Shown here piece by piece: positions 61,449 to 64,000 of a stretch of 64,000 nucleotides of DNA. The DNA lies in contig CP139021.1 in NCBI GenBank assembly GCA_034044135.1, positions 3,053,635 through 3,117,634 on the forward strand. Reading direction: 5' to 3'. Source of the stretch: Flammeovirgaceae bacterium SG7u.111 (GTDB lineage: Bacteria; Bacteroidota; Bacteroidia; Cytophagales; Flammeovirgaceae). Positions within the stretch are counted from its first letter, which is position 1; each line of letters starts with the position of its first letter. The position numbers were made by a program, and so were the translations under genes. The notes below the pieces were generated by a model that was given only the letters and a program-made list of their open reading frames with translations, was not told the DNA's origin and searched no databases.

Positions 61449-62195
61449 CTATTCCAACAAGGCTATTTGCTCATCGCTGATGTCCATGTTGTGGAAAACC
61501 TTTTGTATATCGTCATCGTCTTCCAGCCTGTCTATGAGCTTCATTATTTTTACCAAGGAGTCATCGTCTACAGACACTGTAGTAGCTGGGATACGGTCAA
61601 GTTCGGCATTTTCCGCCTCTATGTTCAATTCTTCTAGTTTGCTTTGGAACGTGCCAAAATCTTCAAGAGCGGTAGTAACGTTTACCCTGCCGTCTTCAAT
61701 TTCTACATCTTCCGCACCGCCGTCTATCAATTCCAACATAAACTCGTCTTCATCTGAGCCTTCTGGGAAGGGAAAACTAAAAGAACCTTTTCTTTCAAAC
61801 ATAAAGTCAACCGAACCATTTTTACCCAAGCTACCGTTGTTTTTGGCAAAAGCAGCACGGACATTCGATACCGTTCTGTTCAGGTTATCTGTTTGGCATT
61901 CTACTATGACCGCTACGCCATTTGGGGCATAACCTTCATAAGTAACCTCCACATAATCAGTTGCATCACTGCCCTGTCCTTTTTTGATGGCACGCTCAAT
62001 CGTATCTTTGGGCATGTTCTTGCCCTTGGCATTTTGGACGGCCAGTCTAAGCCTAGCATTGTTTTCCAACTCAGGCCCGCCCTCTTTCGAAGCGACCGTA
62101 ATCTCTTTGATCAGCTTTGTGAAAATCTTTCCTCTCTTTGCGTCTTGAGCTCCTTTTCTATGCTTGATATTGGCCCATTTACTATGTCCTGCCAT
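61449..62195 (-). CDS. YebC/PmpR-family (TACO1-like) protein
   Basis: A 248-residue member of the YebC family, whose N-terminus MAGHSKWANIKHRKGAQDAK is diagnostic. Other family blocks are NMPKDTIERAIKKGQG, YEGYAPNGVAVIVE, SNVRAAFAKNNGSLG and the acidic FPEGSDEDEFMLELID. The family acts as DNA-binding regulators and, in relatives, helps translation of proline-rich stretches. It is soluble and cytoplasmic, a single gene. Confidence 0.95.
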   Translation of the reverse strand: MAGHSKWANIKHRKGAQDAKRGKIFTKLIKEITVASKEGGPELENNARLRLAVQNAKGKNMPKDTIERAIKKGQGSDATDYVEVTYEGYAPNGVAVIVECQTDNLNRTVSNVRAAFAKNNGSLGKNGSVDFMFERKGSFSFPFPEGSDEDEFMLELIDGGAEDVEIEDGRVNVTTALEDFGTFQSKLEELNIEAENAELDRIPATTVSVDDDSLVKIMKLIDRLEDDDDIQKVFHNMDISDEQIALLE

Positions 62196-62287
62196 ATTAT
62201 CTTGTTCTATTTATTGGTGTTATTAGCTGTTTTCCTTTCCAAATTACGGATGAATTTATCGTTAACGCAAAAGTATAAAAAATAAAA

Positions 62288-62323
62288 AAACTAAGTCTAT
62301 CTCATTCCAAATAGACTTAGTTT
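62288..62323. promoter_or_regulatory. Perfect hairpin between divergent promoters
   Basis: AAACTAAGTCTAT and ATAGACTTAGTTT are perfect 13-bp arms with a 10-nt loop, located between divergently transcribed genes. It could be a terminator of an unseen short transcript or a regulatory structure. Confidence 0.5.
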
Positions 62324-62401
62324 GTTCATGAAGTATCTTACAGAATTGTGAAATTAGGATTTAATTTTGAATAAATTCATATTATTTAACCACCTCAAGA
62401 A

Positions 62402-63211
62402 ATGTCAAAAAGAAGAGACTTTATAAAAAAATCAATTGCGATGGGAGCAGGTGCTGCCATTGGAGTGGGTTCTGCGCAAGCATCTCCATCCGAAAGCAAT
62501 CACAAGCTGCGTTTTGCCATCGCTTCCGATGGACATTATGGTCAGCCTGATACTCCTTATGAAATGTACCACAATGAAATGATGGCCTGGCTAAATGAGG
62601 AAGCAGGTGCCAAAGGATTGGATTTTGTGGTGTTCAATGGAGACCTCATCCACGATGAACCCAAGTTTTTGCCAGAAGTGAAGGCTGTGTACGAAAAGCT
62701 GGAAGTGCCTTTTTATGTAACGAAAGGAAATCATGACAGGGTAAGCCCAGAAGTGTGGAAAACGACTTGGGGATACGCCCAAAACCATAGTTTCAAAATA
62801 GAAGAATATGCTTTCATATTAGGCACTACGTCAAACATAAAAGGGGAGTATTTGTGTGGAGATGTGACTTGGATAAAAGGCGAGCTAGAAAAACACAAAG
62901 ATGCATCGGCTGTTTTTGTGTTTTTGCACATCCCTCAGAGCAAGTGGGCGAATTATGGAGTAGAATGTCCTGAATTAAACGAGCTTCTTCAAAAGGCAGA
63001 AAATGTGAAGGCTGTTTTCCATGGCCATAACCACGAGCTTGACAACGTGTTTGTTGGGAATGAGCTGAGCTACTTTTTTGATGGGCATATCGGTGGAAGC
63101 TGGGGCACAAACTACCGTGGTTACCGCATAGTGGAAATTAACGAAGAAGGGAATATCCAAACCTACCAGTGCAACCCGCAGGCTTTTAAAGTGAATAAGG
63201 CAAAGTTGTAA
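62402..63211 (+). CDS. Tat-exported calcineurin-like metallophosphoesterase
   Basis: A 269-residue phosphoesterase with a twin-arginine signal KRRDFIKKSIAMGAGAAIGV. The metal ligands are in IASDGHYG (D-x-H), NGDLIHD, KGNHD, LHIPQSKW and FHGHNHE, a complete binuclear set of the Cpd/UshA-like branch. It probably cleaves a phosphodiester or nucleotide in the periplasm; no substrate is indicated. The Tat signal implies a folded, cofactor-loaded export. Confidence 0.9.
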   Translation: MSKRRDFIKKSIAMGAGAAIGVGSAQASPSESNHKLRFAIASDGHYGQPDTPYEMYHNEMMAWLNEEAGAKGLDFVVFNGDLIHDEPKFLPEVKAVYEKLEVPFYVTKGNHDRVSPEVWKTTWGYAQNHSFKIEEYAFILGTTSNIKGEYLCGDVTWIKGELEKHKDASAVFVFLHIPQSKWANYGVECPELNELLQKAENVKAVFHGHNHELDNVFVGNELSYFFDGHIGGSWGTNYRGYRIVEINEEGNIQTYQCNPQAFKVNKAKL

Positions 63212-63256
63212 CTGTTGACGGCTTTTATCAAAAAATACAAGTGAAGTATAAAAAGA

Positions 63257-63283
63257 AAGTGAGGTTCTTAAGGAACCTCACTT
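63257..63283. terminator. Bidirectional terminator before the susD-type gene
   Basis: AAGTGAGGTTC and GAACCTCACTT are 11-bp arms around TTAAG, between convergent genes. Confidence 0.85.
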
Positions 63284-63330
63284 CTTGCTTATCTGCTGCT
63301 CATCCCAAGCTGGGTATGTGGTATAATAGG

Positions 63331-64000
63331 TTAGTTTCCGTAACCACTATTTTGCTCTAGGTTACCATTTACGTTACGCTCCCTGTCAGGAATTGGGAAT
63401 ACCAACTCGTTTGCATTGTAGGCAAAGCCGTCTACAGTTAGCTTAAGTCGCTTTGCATCATGGATTTTTTGCCCTTCCAACGCCAATTCTATGCTTCTCT
63501 CTTTAAGGATATCGTCGAGAGTGGGATTGTCTATATTTGTTAAACCTGCTCTGCCACGAATTAGGTTAAGGTCATTTGCCGGAGAGTCACCTATAGTAGT
63601 ACCCTCTCTGAAGTTTGCTTCGGCACGTGTAAGGTAGAGCTCGGCTAGCCTAATTACCCCAACATTACCAAACTGATTTACCCATTTTCCACTACGGATA
63701 TCACCAGTTGCTTCATCAAAATAAAACAGGTTCAATCGGTCATCGCCAGTTTCAAAGCGGTCAATAAGCGTTTGCTGAACTTCGATATCGCCACGGCCAC
63801 CGTTAGTAGTTGAGGCGAAAAATAACTGCATATTGTTTGCACCGTCTTGGGTAGTTACTTGAATAGCGAAAACATCTTCAGGAGTGTTGGTACTACTATT
63901 GAAAGCATCTTCTACGGCGCTATTTAGGAAGTAAATCCCATCTGCGTCAGTTAAAGCCCTGTTGGCAGCATCCCTTGCATCCGCATAATTTGCTTGTTGC
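63331..64000 (-). CDS. SusD/RagB-family outer-membrane lipoprotein, 5' part beyond the window
   Basis: The frame is open to the window edge, so the N-terminus is missing; at least 223 residues are visible. C-terminal SusD features include VIRLAELYLTRAEANF, a NDLNLIRGRAG stretch, DILKERSIELALEGQKIHDAKRL and FPIPDRERNVN. SusD lipoproteins bind glycans at the cell surface together with a SusC/TonB-dependent porin, whose gene would lie upstream on this strand, outside the window. The orientation suggests a polysaccharide utilisation locus beyond the right edge. Confidence 0.92.
   Translation of the reverse strand, partial: QQANYADARDAANRALTDADGIYFLNSAVEDAFNSSTNTPEDVFAIQVTTQDGANNMQLFFASTTNGGRGDIEVQQTLIDRFETGDDRLNLFYFDEATGDIRSGKWVNQFGNVGVIRLAELYLTRAEANFREGTTIGDSPANDLNLIRGRAGLTNIDNPTLDDILKERSIELALEGQKIHDAKRLKLTVDGFAYNANELVFPIPDRERNVNGNLEQNSGYGN

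Noticed and set aside
1-64000. CRISPR array, tRNA, rRNA or prophage
   Set aside because: No regularly spaced direct repeats, no cloverleaf or rRNA sequence and no phage structural genes were recognised by eye; a covariance-model scan would be needed to exclude tRNA fully.

Overview
The window is chromosomal DNA of a member of the Bacteroidota, most probably a marine Cytophagales-type bacterium. The evidence is a SusD/RagB-family lipoprotein, two DUF4252 proteins, DUF4251, GSCFA, Lacal_2735 and 7TMR-DISM families, many lipobox signal peptides, few recognisable Shine-Dalgarno sites, and a promoter of the Bacteroidota form (TAnnTTTG). A PL6 alginate lyase, a GH18 chitinase and a SusD gene point to polysaccharide use. 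No rRNA, tRNA, CRISPR array or prophage was recognised by eye.

Layout. 1-5.3 kb: the end of a Dabb-domain protein, an SDR, a Na+/Ca2+ antiporter and an NrnA-like DHH phosphoesterase, separated by composite intergenic repeats made of several short hairpins; a copy of the nrnA 3' end lies among them. 5.3-7.3 kb: an AT-rich minus-strand cluster of a WYL-domain regulator and four very small genes, apparently sitting between two halves of a repeat. 7.3-9.9 kb: one helical unknown protein and repeat-rich spacers. 9.9-28.7 kb: core and degradative genes (THUMP-type methyltransferase, esterase, orphan 7TMR-DISM kinase, PL6 lyase, YcaQ/AlkX-type glycosylase, chitinase, FAD oxidoreductase, cupin, msrA, oxidoreductase, AsmA, a frameshifted GNAT, msrB, SDR). 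29-35.2 kb: DUF4251, a DPM1-like glycosyltransferase, two tiny Lacal_2735 paralogues, then an operon of ECF sigma factor, anti-sigma factor, two DUF4252 proteins and an ABC exporter.

35.5-46.8 kb is an AT-rich accessory region with a Crp-like regulator, DUF4386 and SnoaL-like genes, an ArsR regulator with a Cu/Zn-type SO_0444 permease, a double-domain Asp/Glu racemase, a YceI gene and an HxlR regulator. Two identical 867-bp IS5-family elements lie in the permease and yceI genes. Removing each element and one TTA target repeat restores an uninterrupted frame. In the permease the element's own right end supplies a replacement ATG in frame.

47.3-64 kb returns to ordinary genes: menB, an MBL-fold hydrolase, a class C-type serine hydrolase, a WG-repeat lipoprotein, a cNMP-binding/histidine kinase fusion, a subclass B1 metallo-beta-lactamase, GSCFA, an FtsX-type permease, an aminotransferase, a YebC-family protein, a Tat-exported phosphoesterase and the 3' part of a susD gene that runs off the window. 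The least explained material is the WYL mini-gene cluster and the dispersed multi-hairpin repeats, especially a 320-bp element present in inverted copies at 9.5 and 46.8 kb.
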